A DNA stretch of 43,396 bases from Stenomitos frigidus ULC18 (GCF_003003795.1 NZ_PVWK01000110.1:1-43396); one strand, 5' to 3'; shown: positions 18,591-26,696, counted from the first letter of the stretch. A program made the numbers and translations. The notes: generated by a model not told the origin, from the sequence alone.

Positions 18591-18841
18591 GCCACTGCTC
18601 CAACGGCAGTGATGGCAGTGACAGCAATCTGGCGAGCATCACAGCGACGCAACATCACTTCAGTCATGCCCACCCGCACATGGAGCGGACCGTTCATCCA
18701 CCCTCGCCGCAGCACCTGGATGTCTTGACCGCAGCGCAATCCCAGCGCACAGAAGCGGTGTTGCAGTCCAGCATCGATCTGCAATGCCAGTATCGTCGCA
18801 GACTGACCTGGCTTGAGATCGGCAAGGTAAGTGGTAGGCAT
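18587..18841 (-). CDS. feoA: FeoA, SH3-like partner of FeoB
   Basis: An 84-aa SH3-like protein with the FeoA core: LADLKPGQSATI, then RFCALGLRCGQDIQVLRRG, then PLHVRVGMTEVMLRR. FeoA is a small cytosolic protein needed for efficient FeoB iron uptake. The frame opens at TTG (18853), but ATG at 18841 is preferred because MPTTYL is the more usual type of N terminus. The 4-bp overlap with feoB puts both in one operon. A possible Fur site lies 25-43 bp upstream. Confidence 0.93.
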   Translation of the reverse strand: MPTTYLADLKPGQSATILALQIDAGLQHRFCALGLRCGQDIQVLRRGWMNGPLHVRVGMTEVMLRRCDARQIAVTAITAVGAVA

Positions 18842-18865
18842 CGGATCGTTCAAAGCAAGTTCACT

Positions 18866-18884
18866 ATATTGCCAGTCATTCTCA
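18866..18884 (-). promoter_or_regulatory. Possible Fur box upstream of feoAB
   Basis: Read on the minus strand, TGAGAATGACTGGCAATAT resembles the 19-bp Fur consensus GATAATGATAATCATTATC in both half-sites (AATGA and CAnTAT), with about 12-13 matches. Fur repression of feoAB under iron-replete conditions is well known in bacteria. The match is imperfect, so this is a candidate only. Confidence 0.4.
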
Positions 18885-18929
18885 ATTGTACGTTATTTCA
18901 ATCTGGCTCAATCAACTTACGAGTTGAAC

Positions 18930-19035
18930 CAATGCTTAAACCTCGGAGGGTTTAACCAAGCATTGAACCTGATGGTCAACCTTGGCGCTTAAACCTCCGA
19001 GATTTTGGCAAGGTTTTGGTGAGGTTTTGGCAAGA
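18930..19035. repeat. Palindromic and 11-bp tandem repeats upstream of the stress-protein gene
   Basis: CAATGCTT (18930-18937) and AAGCATTG (18958-18965) enclose AAACC/GGTTT arms around TCGGAG, giving a long interrupted hairpin. A related inverted segment (TTAAACCTCCGAG) follows near 18990. Then TTTTGGCAAGG / TTTTGGTGAGG / TTTTGGCAAGA form three 11-bp tandem units (19003-19035). Palindromes of the AAACCTCCGAGGTTT type appear widely in cyanobacterial intergenic regions. Confidence 0.6.
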
Positions 19036-19431
19036 TGCATCAGTGATGAGTGGCGATCGCGTCAAAGCTATTACTCACCGACGTGATCGAGACAGAAATC
19101 ACATAGACCCTAGAGGCAGGAGCACAAGCACCTGTTGAAGTGTGGTCAAAGAAATGTATGACATCGTGTGTGAGTTGTATAAGTTTCACTAAAACATTCA
19201 AAAGGGAGAGAGGATCTTGGGCGGATTCTGTCAGCATGCGATCGAGGCTGCAAACACTCAAGCTGAGATTGAAGCGAAGTCCGACGAATCGGAAATGACG
19301 CTACACGCTCAATGTCTCGGCTCAGGAAAAGCATCTGAGTGAAATCGGATTGCCGAGGTATGGAAAAACCAGGCGCAAGACCCAACAACTTAACCATCGT
19401 GCAGAGCAATTGCACACAAGGACACAAACTC
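19036..19431. other. Intergenic region without a recognised gene
   Basis: Open frames on both strands here (for example minus 19040-19261 and 19146-19433) have no ribosome-binding site and no protein-like pattern. The region presumably holds the promoter of the downstream stress-protein gene. No specific element was recognised. Confidence 0.35.
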
Positions 19432-19968
19432 ATGGCATATCCACATACACTGATTGGTCAGTTCCCCTCCCACACAGAAGCAGAAAGAGTGGTCTTGGAG
19501 CTACAAAAAGAAGGCTTCGATCTACAAAAGCTCTCGATCATTGGCAAAGACTATCAGACTGCTGAACAGGTGCGTGGCTTTCTTACGTGGAAAGATACAG
19601 CCCAGGCGGGAGCCGCAGCCGGTGGCTATTGGGGTAGCTTCGTCGGTGGTCTGTTTGGCATTTTAGCGGGGGCTGGCGTGCTCTTCATTCCCGGTATGGC
19701 TCCGCTCATCATTGCCGGTCCCATCACAGGCGTGCTGGCGGGTTGGTTAGAAGGCACGCTGGTGGGTGGTGCTGGTGTGGCGGCGGTCGGCGGACTGGCA
19801 GGGGCCCTGGCAGGGTTAGGCATCCCAGAACACGAGGTACTGAAGTACGAGACGCAAATTCAAGCTGGTGAGTTCATGCTGCTGGTGACGGGCAGTGAGG
19901 CGGATATCAGTCAGGCAAAGCGGATGCTCGACAGAATCAGTCATGAAGTGAGCCTGTCGGTGGTCTAA
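19432..19968 (+). CDS. YflT/general stress protein 17M-like membrane protein
   Basis: A 178-aa protein. Residues 1-55 (IGQFPSHTEAERVVLELQKEGF, KLSIIGKDY) match the heat-induced stress protein YflT domain. A Gly/Ala-rich double hydrophobic region follows (about 62-128; GGYWGSFVGGLFGILAGAGV and LVGGAGVAAVGGLAGALAG), then a short C-terminal ferredoxin-like half (GEFMLLVTGSEADISQAKRML). The Gly-zipper pattern suggests membrane insertion. The open frame begins at 19339, but the ATG at 19432 is preferred because AAGGA precedes it and homologous sequence begins there. It opens a run of small plus-strand envelope proteins that extends to HdeD. Confidence 0.75.
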   Translation: MAYPHTLIGQFPSHTEAERVVLELQKEGFDLQKLSIIGKDYQTAEQVRGFLTWKDTAQAGAAAGGYWGSFVGGLFGILAGAGVLFIPGMAPLIIAGPITGVLAGWLEGTLVGGAGVAAVGGLAGALAGLGIPEHEVLKYETQIQAGEFMLLVTGSEADISQAKRMLDRISHEVSLSVV

Positions 19969-20202
19969 AGCCTTGAGCAAACACATCAGGCAAATCATCA
20001 GGCTTACATATCGAACGCAAACCGTCACATGTGCGGCAAATGATTGCGCTTGATTCGCTGCTTTCAGTCATGAGGAAGCCGAGCAGGTGTCTACTCAGTC
20101 AAGGTATTGAGGCAAGCTTCTCTTTTATGCCCCCTTTATACTCAGTGCTTATTTTCTTGCTCGGTGCTCGGTTGCTTCTTCTAGTTTTTCATAAGGAATC
20201 GT

Positions 20203-20556
20203 ATGGTCAGCAAAATTGACATTAGCAAAACTGTGCCCCGAGATCGCTGGGGTGAATTTTTTGATCAATTCTCGGACGGTAATCGTGGACGACACATTGC
20301 GATCGAAACCATCAGTGCCGAACTGGGTGATGAAACACTGATTCAGAATGCGCCCTTGCTGGCAATCGTTTACGATCGCCCTGGCAAAGGGAATGCTCTG
20401 GTGATTGAAGTGGGTAAGGATGAAGTGACGTACGCCCACACGATCGATGCACCCACTGAAGTGTTAACGGGACAAAACGCCGTTGGTCAGATCGTCGCAC
20501 TTTGGATCACGGATGCTGCCGGAACGAAAACGTTGATCAAGCTGGAAGCCAGTTGA
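20203..20556 (+). CDS. DUF5335-family protein
   Basis: A 117-aa soluble protein, ISKTVPRDRWGEFFDQFSDGN ... RHIAIETISAELGDETLIQNAPLLAIVYD, recognised as a DUF5335-type protein. This family is often found near stress and envelope genes in cyanobacteria, and its function is unknown. AAGGA lies 9 nt before the ATG. No membrane segment or catalytic motif is seen. The 234-bp gap upstream contains nothing recognisable. Confidence 0.75.
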   Translation: MVSKIDISKTVPRDRWGEFFDQFSDGNRGRHIAIETISAELGDETLIQNAPLLAIVYDRPGKGNALVIEVGKDEVTYAHTIDAPTEVLTGQNAVGQIVALWITDAAGTKTLIKLEAS

Positions 20557-20660
20557 GTGACAGCAACAGGCTTGTGGAAACAGAGCACTAGAGCCATACA
20601 TGAGGCATTATTTTCCAAACCTGGACACACAACAGAATACATTTGGTGAAGGAGCTAGTA

Positions 20661-20711
20661 ATGTCTAAACCACCGCCTGAAAGCCAACGGCAGCTTTTCC
20701 CCATCTCTTGA
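20661..20711 (+). other. Displaced start of the following membrane-protein gene (probable frameshift)
   Basis: An excellent ribosome-binding site (GAAGGAG) precedes an ATG at 20661 that encodes only MSKPPPESQRQLFPIS before TGA. One additional C in the CCCC run at 20699-20702 would continue the frame through HLLSRSKSWTLWEAW into the next gene. The start signals of that gene are therefore probably here and out of frame by one base. Confidence 0.55.
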
Positions 20712-21358
20712 GCCGGAGCAAAAGCTGGACGTTATGGGAAGCGTGGGTGGCAGCAACTGCGATCGCAGAACTAGTCGGTTTAGTTGTGGTGCTCATTGTC
20801 AGTACAACAATGCATCTGCGGGGCACCCCTGAACTCGTCGCCGTTTTGCATACCGTGGGTTTGTTACAAGGGATTGTCCTCGGCTTCGCTCAATGGCTCG
20901 TGCTGCGCCGTTACATTAAACACGTTGGCAAATGGATTGCGATGACAGCGATCGCTGTTGCGATCGCTTGGCTCGTTGGCATCAAAGCCATTGCTCTGCT
21001 TTCATTTTTCCTTGTGCTTGATCATACAGGTACCGTTGAGATGAAAACCCTGGCTCTTGCCAGAGGCGTATTTCTCATGGGAGCCTGGGTTGGCAGCGTT
21101 TTAGGGTTGGCTCAATGGCTAGTGCTGAGAGAGCATATCCGTCGGGCGGGCTGGTGGGTGTTTGCCAATGCGATCGCGTGGGCTTGCGGTCTGCTCGTTG
21201 CTTTTGCCGGCACCACCTTCATGACATTCGATCGCTTCGACCTTGCCACCGCCTTGGCGGGTGCTGCTACTGGATTGGCAGCGGGGGCAGTTGTTGGCGG
21301 CATTACAGGGATTGCGCTGCTCTGGCTTCTAAGACCCCGTTTGAAACGGCAGGCTTAA
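20708..21358 (+). CDS. Polytopic membrane protein, probable 5' frameshift
   Basis: A 216-aa frame with about six hydrophobic segments arranged as an internal repeat: GFAQWLVLRRYIKHVGKWI near 60-78 recurs as GLAQWLVLREHIRRAGWWV near 132-150. This points to a duplicated three-helix unit. The only start codon in this frame near the 5' end is TTG at 20708, which has no ribosome-binding site. A well-placed site and ATG occur 47 bp upstream in another frame (see 20661-20711). Either the genome has a one-base deletion or the TTG is used weakly. No named family was recognised, though QWLVLR repeats are seen in other bacterial membrane proteins. Confidence 0.7.
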   Translation: MSRSKSWTLWEAWVAATAIAELVGLVVVLIVSTTMHLRGTPELVAVLHTVGLLQGIVLGFAQWLVLRRYIKHVGKWIAMTAIAVAIAWLVGIKAIALLSFFLVLDHTGTVEMKTLALARGVFLMGAWVGSVLGLAQWLVLREHIRRAGWWVFANAIAWACGLLVAFAGTTFMTFDRFDLATALAGAATGLAAGAVVGGITGIALLWLLRPRLKRQA

Positions 21359-21517
21359 ACCTTACGTTTTGTATTGTAGTTAATCAATTCAAACCGGAAA
21401 TAGAACAACGATTCCTTACGCTAAGACCAGGAGCAGAGTGTTCACTCGGCTCAGGTACTGAGTTTCCAAATTCAACCAATCCATCAAAAACAACAATCAA
21501 AAAGCAATGGTTTCAGT

Positions 21518-21934
21518 ATGAATCGCGATCAGAATGATGATACCAACCTTGAGCGCCGACAAGACCTTCATCGTGATGAAGAGGCATTCCGACTGCATCA
21601 AGGGGAGGAACGTCTGAGCACTGCCCGACGCAATACGACCTTAATCTGGATCATGAATAGCCTTTATTGGCTAGCAGGACTGTTGGAAATATTGCTTGTG
21701 ATGAGATTTTTGCTGCGGTTGTTTGGTGCCAATCCCCAAAATGGCTTTGCTCGTCTGATTAACGATCTCTCTGCCCCTTTTATTGCGCCCTTCTCTACCT
21801 TGTTCATTAGTCCGGCTTCAGCAGGTGGTGCAAATATCTTTGATGTCAACGTTGTGATTGCGATCGTTGCCTACGCGCTCTTGAGCTATCTTGCTGTTTC
21901 GCTCATCAGGCTCATTTTTGCTCGCAAAGCCTAA
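21518..21934 (+). CDS. YggT-family membrane protein
   Basis: A 138-aa protein with a charged N-terminal tail (1-40, rich in D, E, R) and two hydrophobic segments (about 43-67 and 105-130). Between them lie RFLLRLFGANPQNGFARLI and LSAPFIAPFSTLF, the signature of YggT/CCB3-type proteins, which are linked to membrane or division functions and, in plastids, to cytochrome b6 haem attachment. It is longer at the N terminus than standalone cyanobacterial YggT (about 90-100 aa). It is one of the separate small genes between 19432 and 23202, each with its own spacing. Confidence 0.8.
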   Translation: MNRDQNDDTNLERRQDLHRDEEAFRLHQGEERLSTARRNTTLIWIMNSLYWLAGLLEILLVMRFLLRLFGANPQNGFARLINDLSAPFIAPFSTLFISPASAGGANIFDVNVVIAIVAYALLSYLAVSLIRLIFARKA

Positions 21935-22059
21935 AGTTCTAGAACGCTTGTTATAAGGCGAATCCATCCAGAGGCAAGATGCGGTTCAAGATGCTCTCCA
22001 TTAAAGATGCGATTAACCATCGACGCGCCCGAAACACTTAACTTACTAGAGGAATCACC

Positions 22060-22485
22060 ATGAGTACTGCAATTGACAATTTTACTAAAAAGCTTCACGA
22101 CAATCTAGAAGCGATTGAAGACCGGGCAAAAGCGTTGAGAATAAGCATTCGATCGACACCCAAAAAAACTCAAGCTGAAATCCAGGCAAAACTGGATGAA
22201 GCAAAAACAAATCTGGACGCGAAGAAACAACAATTTGATGAGTATCGAGCAACGCTCAAAACTCAATTTGAGGCAAAAGAATCTGAGGTGAAAGCAAATG
22301 TAGAGGAATGGAAAGCCAGTCGCGCAGTCAAGAAGCTTGAACATCGAGCTGATCAAGCTGAAGGCTATGCCGATACCGCCACCTTCCTGGCGATGGTGAC
22401 GATGGAAGAAGCCGAAGAAGCAACCCTGTCAGCGATCGCCGCCAGACTGGATGCTGACACGGCTGCGGACACCACAAAGAAGTAA
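22060..22485 (+). CDS. Coiled-coil protein of unknown function
   Basis: A 141-aa, highly charged protein (Lys, Glu, Ala, Gln rich) predicted almost wholly helical. About 50-105 is a coiled coil (KLDEAKTNLDAKKQQFDEY onward). AGAGGA lies upstream of the ATG. The Ala/Glu-rich end (MVTMEEAEEATLSAIAARLD) resembles small stress-induced helical proteins, but no family is assigned. It lies between YggT and HdeD, which suggests a role in envelope stress by context only. Confidence 0.65.
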   Translation: MSTAIDNFTKKLHDNLEAIEDRAKALRISIRSTPKKTQAEIQAKLDEAKTNLDAKKQQFDEYRATLKTQFEAKESEVKANVEEWKASRAVKKLEHRADQAEGYADTATFLAMVTMEEAEEATLSAIAARLDADTAADTTKK

Positions 22486-22647
22486 GTCATGCTGATGGCT
22501 GTCGCCGTTTAGGTTGGGATCGAGTATCTTCTGAAAGCCTTGCCCCAAAAAGTTTTCAGGAATACCTGTACTCAATCAATCCGGTAAGCGCTATCAATGA
22601 TGCTTCAGAAAATTCAGCATCGCTATTCAAAAGAAAGAGAAAGCAAT

Positions 22648-23202
22648 ATGAGAGTGATTGAATCTGAAACGGATGTGCAAGTTGTTGGTTCTGGATGGCT
22701 AACCCCGATCGCTGTACTCATGATTGTATTGGGCATCGCGGCGATCGTCTTCCCCTTCATTGCCACCGTTGCGTCAACGATAGTGTTTGGCTGGATCTTC
22801 ATGTTTGCTGGCATCGCTCAAATGGTTTATGCCTGGCAATCAAAAGGGGCGGGTCAAGTTGCCTGGAAGCTGATTCTCGGTGCCTTATATCTCTTGGCTG
22901 GCATTGTCGTCGTGGCAAGACCGCTCGAAGGGGTGCTTGCTTTCACGCTGGTGTTGGGCTTTACCATTTTTGTGCAAGGCATCATTCAAGTATCGATCGC
23001 GTTTCAAATGCGTCGGACTTCACCAAACTGGTGCTGGATGCTAGTAAGCGGACTTGTTGGTATTATTTTCGGTATTTTCGTATGGTCGAGCTTTCCCTTT
23101 AGTGCCGCTTGGCTGATTGGCACGTTGATTGGAGTCAATCTCTTGTTCGATGGTGCCTGGATGCTGACTCTACATTCAGGACAGCGAAGCGTTTTACAGT
23201 AG
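22648..23202 (+). CDS. hdeD: HdeD-family membrane protein
   Basis: A 184-aa protein with six hydrophobic segments. The repeated pattern GWLTPIAVLMIVLGIAAIVFP and LVSGLVGIIFGIFVWSSFP is typical of HdeD (DUF308) proteins, which have two three-helix repeats. HdeD was named for acid resistance in enteric bacteria; its biochemical role is unknown. The frame extends to 22597, but MRVIESETDV at 22648 is the better start because an AGAAAGAGAAAG stretch precedes it. Confidence 0.82.
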   Translation: MRVIESETDVQVVGSGWLTPIAVLMIVLGIAAIVFPFIATVASTIVFGWIFMFAGIAQMVYAWQSKGAGQVAWKLILGALYLLAGIVVVARPLEGVLAFTLVLGFTIFVQGIIQVSIAFQMRRTSPNWCWMLVSGLVGIIFGIFVWSSFPFSAAWLIGTLIGVNLLFDGAWMLTLHSGQRSVLQ

Positions 23203-23339
23203 ATCTCCAGCGCCAATCGATATAAAATAACAAGTCTGAGTTAGTGTTCAGTGATTCGCTATTGCAATACTACGCGAACGAGGCATAGGGGAAATGGCAA
23301 TGAGAAAACAGCACCGTCGTCCTTCAAGTAAGGAAACAC

Positions 23340-24455
23340 ATGATGAGTCATTCAGTGCAAGCCATGCAGCCGATCACATCACATGATGGCGATTGCGAAG
23401 CGCTGCAAGCCGATCGCGTTGCCGTGTTGCTAGTCGGGTATGGCGAAGTGCAATCCTATCGGGATCTGAGTCGTTACAACCAGGCTGCAACAAAGTACAT
23501 TGCGGCTCAGTTTGTGCCCATTCCAGAGTGGCTCTATCCTCTTGCGGGTTGGCTGCTTACACTCCAAGATTTGTACGATTTTGGGATCAAGCACGATCAT
23601 TTCATGTCGCCCGAAAATGAGATCTTTGAAAAACAGCGTCTTGGTATTGAGACGCTATTACAAAACCAATGGGAAAAGCGGGCGCAAGTGTTCAAAGGAT
23701 TTTACTTTTGTAAACCCTTTGTGCAAGATGTTGTCACAGACATCATTCAACAAGGTTTCCAGAGTTTACTCATTTATCCATTGCTCGTGGTGGATTCTGC
23801 CTTCACCAGCAAAATCGCGGTAGAGCAAGTCAATGAAGTGATTGCCACCACCACTCAGAGTGAACTTCGATCGTCTCCCTTCAGGTCAATACGCTATATT
23901 CCAGGCTTCGCAACGGAGCCTACCTACATTGATTTGCTCGTGCGTCAGATGCAGGAAAGACTGCATCAGCCATCCGTAAAGCAATTCTTTGCATCGCAGA
24001 TTGGCATTGTTTTAACCGTTCATGGTGGACCCGCCAAAGCGAACGGACTCTTAACCGGAGTGATTGATGGACAAGCTCTGTACGATCGCGTCCAAGCGCA
24101 GTTGCAGCAGAAATATCCACTCGTCTCGATCGGTTGGATCAATCATGATATGCCGTTCACTCAATGGTCGCAGCCCGATCTCAAACAAGCGGCGAAGAAC
24201 CTGATCAAAGCGGGTGCCCAAACCATTCTATTTAAACCACTCGGCTGGGCGACGGAGAATTTTGAAACCATCCTTGATGTGGAAGATGCAATCAAAGCCT
24301 TGCAGCGCCAGTATCCCACGGTGACTTACACAAGGCTCGATTGTGTTAATGATGATCCTGATTTTCTCAAAATAGCCGCAGAGTGGGCGAATCCTCAGAT
24401 TGAAGCCATGCTATCCGTACCGCAAAAGGAGCGTGCTCAAACCAATGAAGCCTGA
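23340..24455 (+). CDS. Ferrochelatase-like protein
   Basis: A 371-aa protein with the two-lobe chelatase fold. The first lobe opens VAVLLVGYGEV (27-37), in place of the ferrochelatase LLVNLGGP motif. The second begins GIVLTVHGGP with H228, and ENFETILDVED holds E309. In Bacillus ferrochelatase the catalytic pair is H183 and E264, the same 81-residue spacing, so the active-site pair is kept. Around it the sequence diverges strongly from HemH, and the C-terminal chlorophyll-binding-like extension of cyanobacterial HemH is missing. Metal insertion into some tetrapyrrole, or metal handling, is inference. AAGGA precedes the ATG. The stop overlaps the start of a ZIP metal transporter. Confidence 0.75.
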   Translation: MMSHSVQAMQPITSHDGDCEALQADRVAVLLVGYGEVQSYRDLSRYNQAATKYIAAQFVPIPEWLYPLAGWLLTLQDLYDFGIKHDHFMSPENEIFEKQRLGIETLLQNQWEKRAQVFKGFYFCKPFVQDVVTDIIQQGFQSLLIYPLLVVDSAFTSKIAVEQVNEVIATTTQSELRSSPFRSIRYIPGFATEPTYIDLLVRQMQERLHQPSVKQFFASQIGIVLTVHGGPAKANGLLTGVIDGQALYDRVQAQLQQKYPLVSIGWINHDMPFTQWSQPDLKQAAKNLIKAGAQTILFKPLGWATENFETILDVEDAIKALQRQYPTVTYTRLDCVNDDPDFLKIAAEWANPQIEAMLSVPQKERAQTNEA

Positions 24456-25188
24456 GATGCAGGTCTTTTTCTTTGCGATCACACTGTCGGCATTGCCCGT
24501 TGTCAGCAATTTCATGGGAGCTATGCTGGCAGAAGCTTTACCGCTATCAAAACGAACGTTAGGACTGGCACTGCACGCGGTGGCTGGCGTGTTGCTGGCG
24601 ATCGTTGCGACCGAATTAATTCCTAACGTCATGATCGCGAAACCTGCTTGGGCAACCATCCTGGCGTTGTTTTTGGGTGGCGCTTTCTTTGTCTGGGTGA
24701 ATCAACTGCTCAACGTCAGCAGGAACCGCTTACATGGCGTTGATCACAATACCGTGAGTTGGGTGATCTTTCTGAGCATGGCGATCGACTTATTTGGCGA
24801 TGGACTCATGATTGGCACGAGTCTAACAATCTCGCCTCATTTAGGGGTCATGCTGGCATCAGCGAGAGTTGTGGCTCACATTCCAGAAGGATTTGTGACC
24901 AACGCAGAGTTTAAGAGTCAAAAGATGCCCCGAACAGAGCGATTTTTGTTACTGATTGCATTCATAATTCCGGTTTGGTTGGGCGCGACGCTGGGCTATT
25001 GGGGATTGCGCGGACAAGCCGATCTGCCCAAGCTCATTGTGCTGGCTTTTACAACAGGGACTTTGCTCGTGGCGATCGTGGAAGAAATTATTCCTGAAGC
25101 GCATCAAACTCAAGATACGAACTGGTCTATGTTGACGTTTATCGGGAGTTTTGCGCTTTCAATGCTGTTCTCGTCTTATCTCGAATAG
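24445..25188 (+). CDS. ZIP-family metal transporter
   Basis: A 247-aa integral membrane protein with about eight hydrophobic segments. ZIP hallmarks are present: DLFGDGLMIGTSL in the fourth helix region and HIPEGFVTNAEF in the fifth, which form the binuclear metal site, then IVEEIIPEAH in a later helix. ZIP proteins move Zn2+, Fe2+ or other divalent ions into the cytoplasm. The ATG at 24445, with AAAAGGAG upstream, overlaps the ferrochelatase-like stop by 11 bp, implying coupled translation and a shared metal-related task. The frame is open back to 24400, but that start has no support. Confidence 0.85.
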   Translation: MKPEMQVFFFAITLSALPVVSNFMGAMLAEALPLSKRTLGLALHAVAGVLLAIVATELIPNVMIAKPAWATILALFLGGAFFVWVNQLLNVSRNRLHGVDHNTVSWVIFLSMAIDLFGDGLMIGTSLTISPHLGVMLASARVVAHIPEGFVTNAEFKSQKMPRTERFLLLIAFIIPVWLGATLGYWGLRGQADLPKLIVLAFTTGTLLVAIVEEIIPEAHQTQDTNWSMLTFIGSFALSMLFSSYLE

Positions 25189-25385
25189 TTGAGTAACCTT
25201 TAGAAGTTCCTCCACCAAGGGAATAGCCGTAGATCATTGGTGACTTAATTGATTCAGTTTTCCTCTCTGAAATACAGAATATGACATTTATTCAAAGAAA
25301 CTAAAAATGAGAAACTTTGACCATGATTCAGGGAAATACCTACAGATAGACAGAACAGAATAACCACTCAATAAAGGAAACTGAT

Positions 25386-25832
25386 ATGACAACTGAAAAT
25401 AGTAGATCAAATGATAAAGCCCAAATTTACACGATCATCGAGGAGCGAGTCGGAGCAGTCCGTGACAAGGATATCAACGCGCTTTTGTCTAACCACGCGC
25501 CAGATATTCTATCGTTCGATGTGATCAATCCACTGCAACATGTTGGAGCAGATATGGTTAGAGAACGCGCTGAGAAGTGGTTTTCTTCGTTCCAAAGCTC
25601 GATCGGCTATGAGGTTCGAGACCTGAGCATCACGACCGGCGAAACGGTGGCTTTCTGTCATTACCTCTATCGTGTAAGCGGAACACTGATAGACGGAGGG
25701 AACGTCGAAATGTGGGTGCGGGCGACTGTTTGCTTGGGCAAGGTTGATGACAAGTGGACGATCGTGCATGAGCATCAATCAGTGCCTTTCGACTCAGAGA
25801 CAGGCAAAGCGTCGCTTAATCTTGAGCCGTAG
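25386..25832 (+). CDS. SnoaL/NTF2-like small protein
   Basis: A 148-aa soluble protein of the SnoaL-like (cystatin/NTF2 fold) superfamily. It opens with a helical segment AQIYTIIEERVGAVRDKDIN, then LLSNHAPDILSFD, and ends in WTIVHEHQSVPFD, the typical last strand. These domains occur as enzymes or binding proteins, and the substrate is not predictable. AAAGGAAA lies upstream of the ATG. It is the first gene of an accessory block of single-domain genes. The 197 bp before it contain nothing recognisable. Confidence 0.78.
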   Translation: MTTENSRSNDKAQIYTIIEERVGAVRDKDINALLSNHAPDILSFDVINPLQHVGADMVRERAEKWFSSFQSSIGYEVRDLSITTGETVAFCHYLYRVSGTLIDGGNVEMWVRATVCLGKVDDKWTIVHEHQSVPFDSETGKASLNLEP

Positions 25833-25852
25833 CGCAAATAAAATGTCGAGCA

Positions 25853-25886
25853 GCTGCGATCGCTTAACAGATGCGGCGATCTCAGC
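25853..25886. repeat. Conserved-loop hairpin, copy 1
   Basis: Stem GCTGCGATCG (25853-25862) pairs 9 of 10 with CGATCTCAGC (25877-25886) around the loop CTTAACAGATGCGG. It lies between the SnoaL-like and DUF1579-like genes. Related copies occur at 26516 and 28336. Confidence 0.65.
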
Positions 25887-25929
25887 ACACTCAATCAAAG
25901 CATCTACATAAATCAAAAGGAAAGCTAAA

Positions 25930-26433
25930 ATGCCACAAAAAACAATCGAAACTAAAAACCAGTCTCCAGAGCCGCCCACACCCAGTAACGAACACAAGCA
26001 ATTGGGCGTATGGGTCGGTAAGTGGAGTACCGAAGGACAGTCTTATGCAGAAGGAAATTCTAATGAGAACTTGCAAGTCTCATCTGTCAAAATGACATCA
26101 GTGGAGACCTTCGAGTTGCTGTTGGACGGATTTTTTCTTGTTCACCGATGGGATGGGCGTGTTGGTGGCGCAGAGTTTAAGGGTATGGAAGTCATTGGCT
26201 ATGATGCTTCGAGCCAAACATACTGTTCGCGCTTTTTCGACAATGCAGGGAATACCCCGACATACCAAGTGACTGTCTGCGAAAATGTTTGGACGTATAT
26301 CGGAGAATTACAACGCGCCACATTTGAATTTAGTGATGACGGCAATACGATGACGACTCATTGGGATTGGAAAAAAACCGACAGCGAGAATTGGTTGCCC
26401 TTGTGTGATTTGAAGGTGACTAAGGTCAAGTAG
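25930..26433 (+). CDS. DUF1579-like protein
   Basis: A 167-aa soluble protein. After a polar N-terminal tail it reads HKQLGVWVGKWSTEG, then FELLLDGFFLVHRWDG, then GMEVIGYDASSQTYCSRFFD and ATFEFSDDGNTMTTHWDW. This pattern fits the lipocalin-like DUF1579 family, whose function is unknown. AAAGGAAA precedes the ATG. A second, broken copy lies at 27819-28298, so the block contains a diverged duplication. Confidence 0.65.
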   Translation: MPQKTIETKNQSPEPPTPSNEHKQLGVWVGKWSTEGQSYAEGNSNENLQVSSVKMTSVETFELLLDGFFLVHRWDGRVGGAEFKGMEVIGYDASSQTYCSRFFDNAGNTPTYQVTVCENVWTYIGELQRATFEFSDDGNTMTTHWDWKKTDSENWLPLCDLKVTKVK

Positions 26434-26515
26434 GAAGTATGGGTCACTCGCTTTTTTGATCGGCTGCGATCGGCAGTCATCTATAGCTGAACTTCTTCGC
26501 ATAATACATAAATGG

Positions 26516-26549
26516 GCGGCTATCGCTCAACGGATGCGGCGATCGCAGC
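26516..26549. repeat. Conserved-loop hairpin, copy 2
   Basis: Stem GCGGCTATCG (26516-26525) pairs 8 of 10 with CGATCGCAGC (26540-26549) around the loop CTCAACGGATGCGG. It ends 4 bp before the 110-bp inverted-repeat element. Confidence 0.6.
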
Positions 26550-26553
26550 ACAC

Positions 26554-26663
26554 TTACAGCCCTTCCCTAGAATAGCCAGTACGGTTCAATTGACTTTAGA
26601 TTCTTGAAGAACTGGTTTGCCAAATGCTGTCGTTGTACTTAGTAATAAAGGGAAGGGCTGTAA
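26554..26663. mobile_element. 110-bp element with 15-bp perfect terminal inverted repeats
   Basis: TTACAGCCCTTCCCT (26554-26568) and AGGGAAGGGCTGTAA (26649-26663) are exact inverted copies enclosing 80 bp with no coding frame. The shape is that of a miniature inverted-repeat element. No target-site duplication is evident, so a long hairpin with another function is also possible. Confidence 0.5.
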
Positions 26664-26696
26664 TCAAAACATTCACTTAAACCTAGGAGAATTGAA

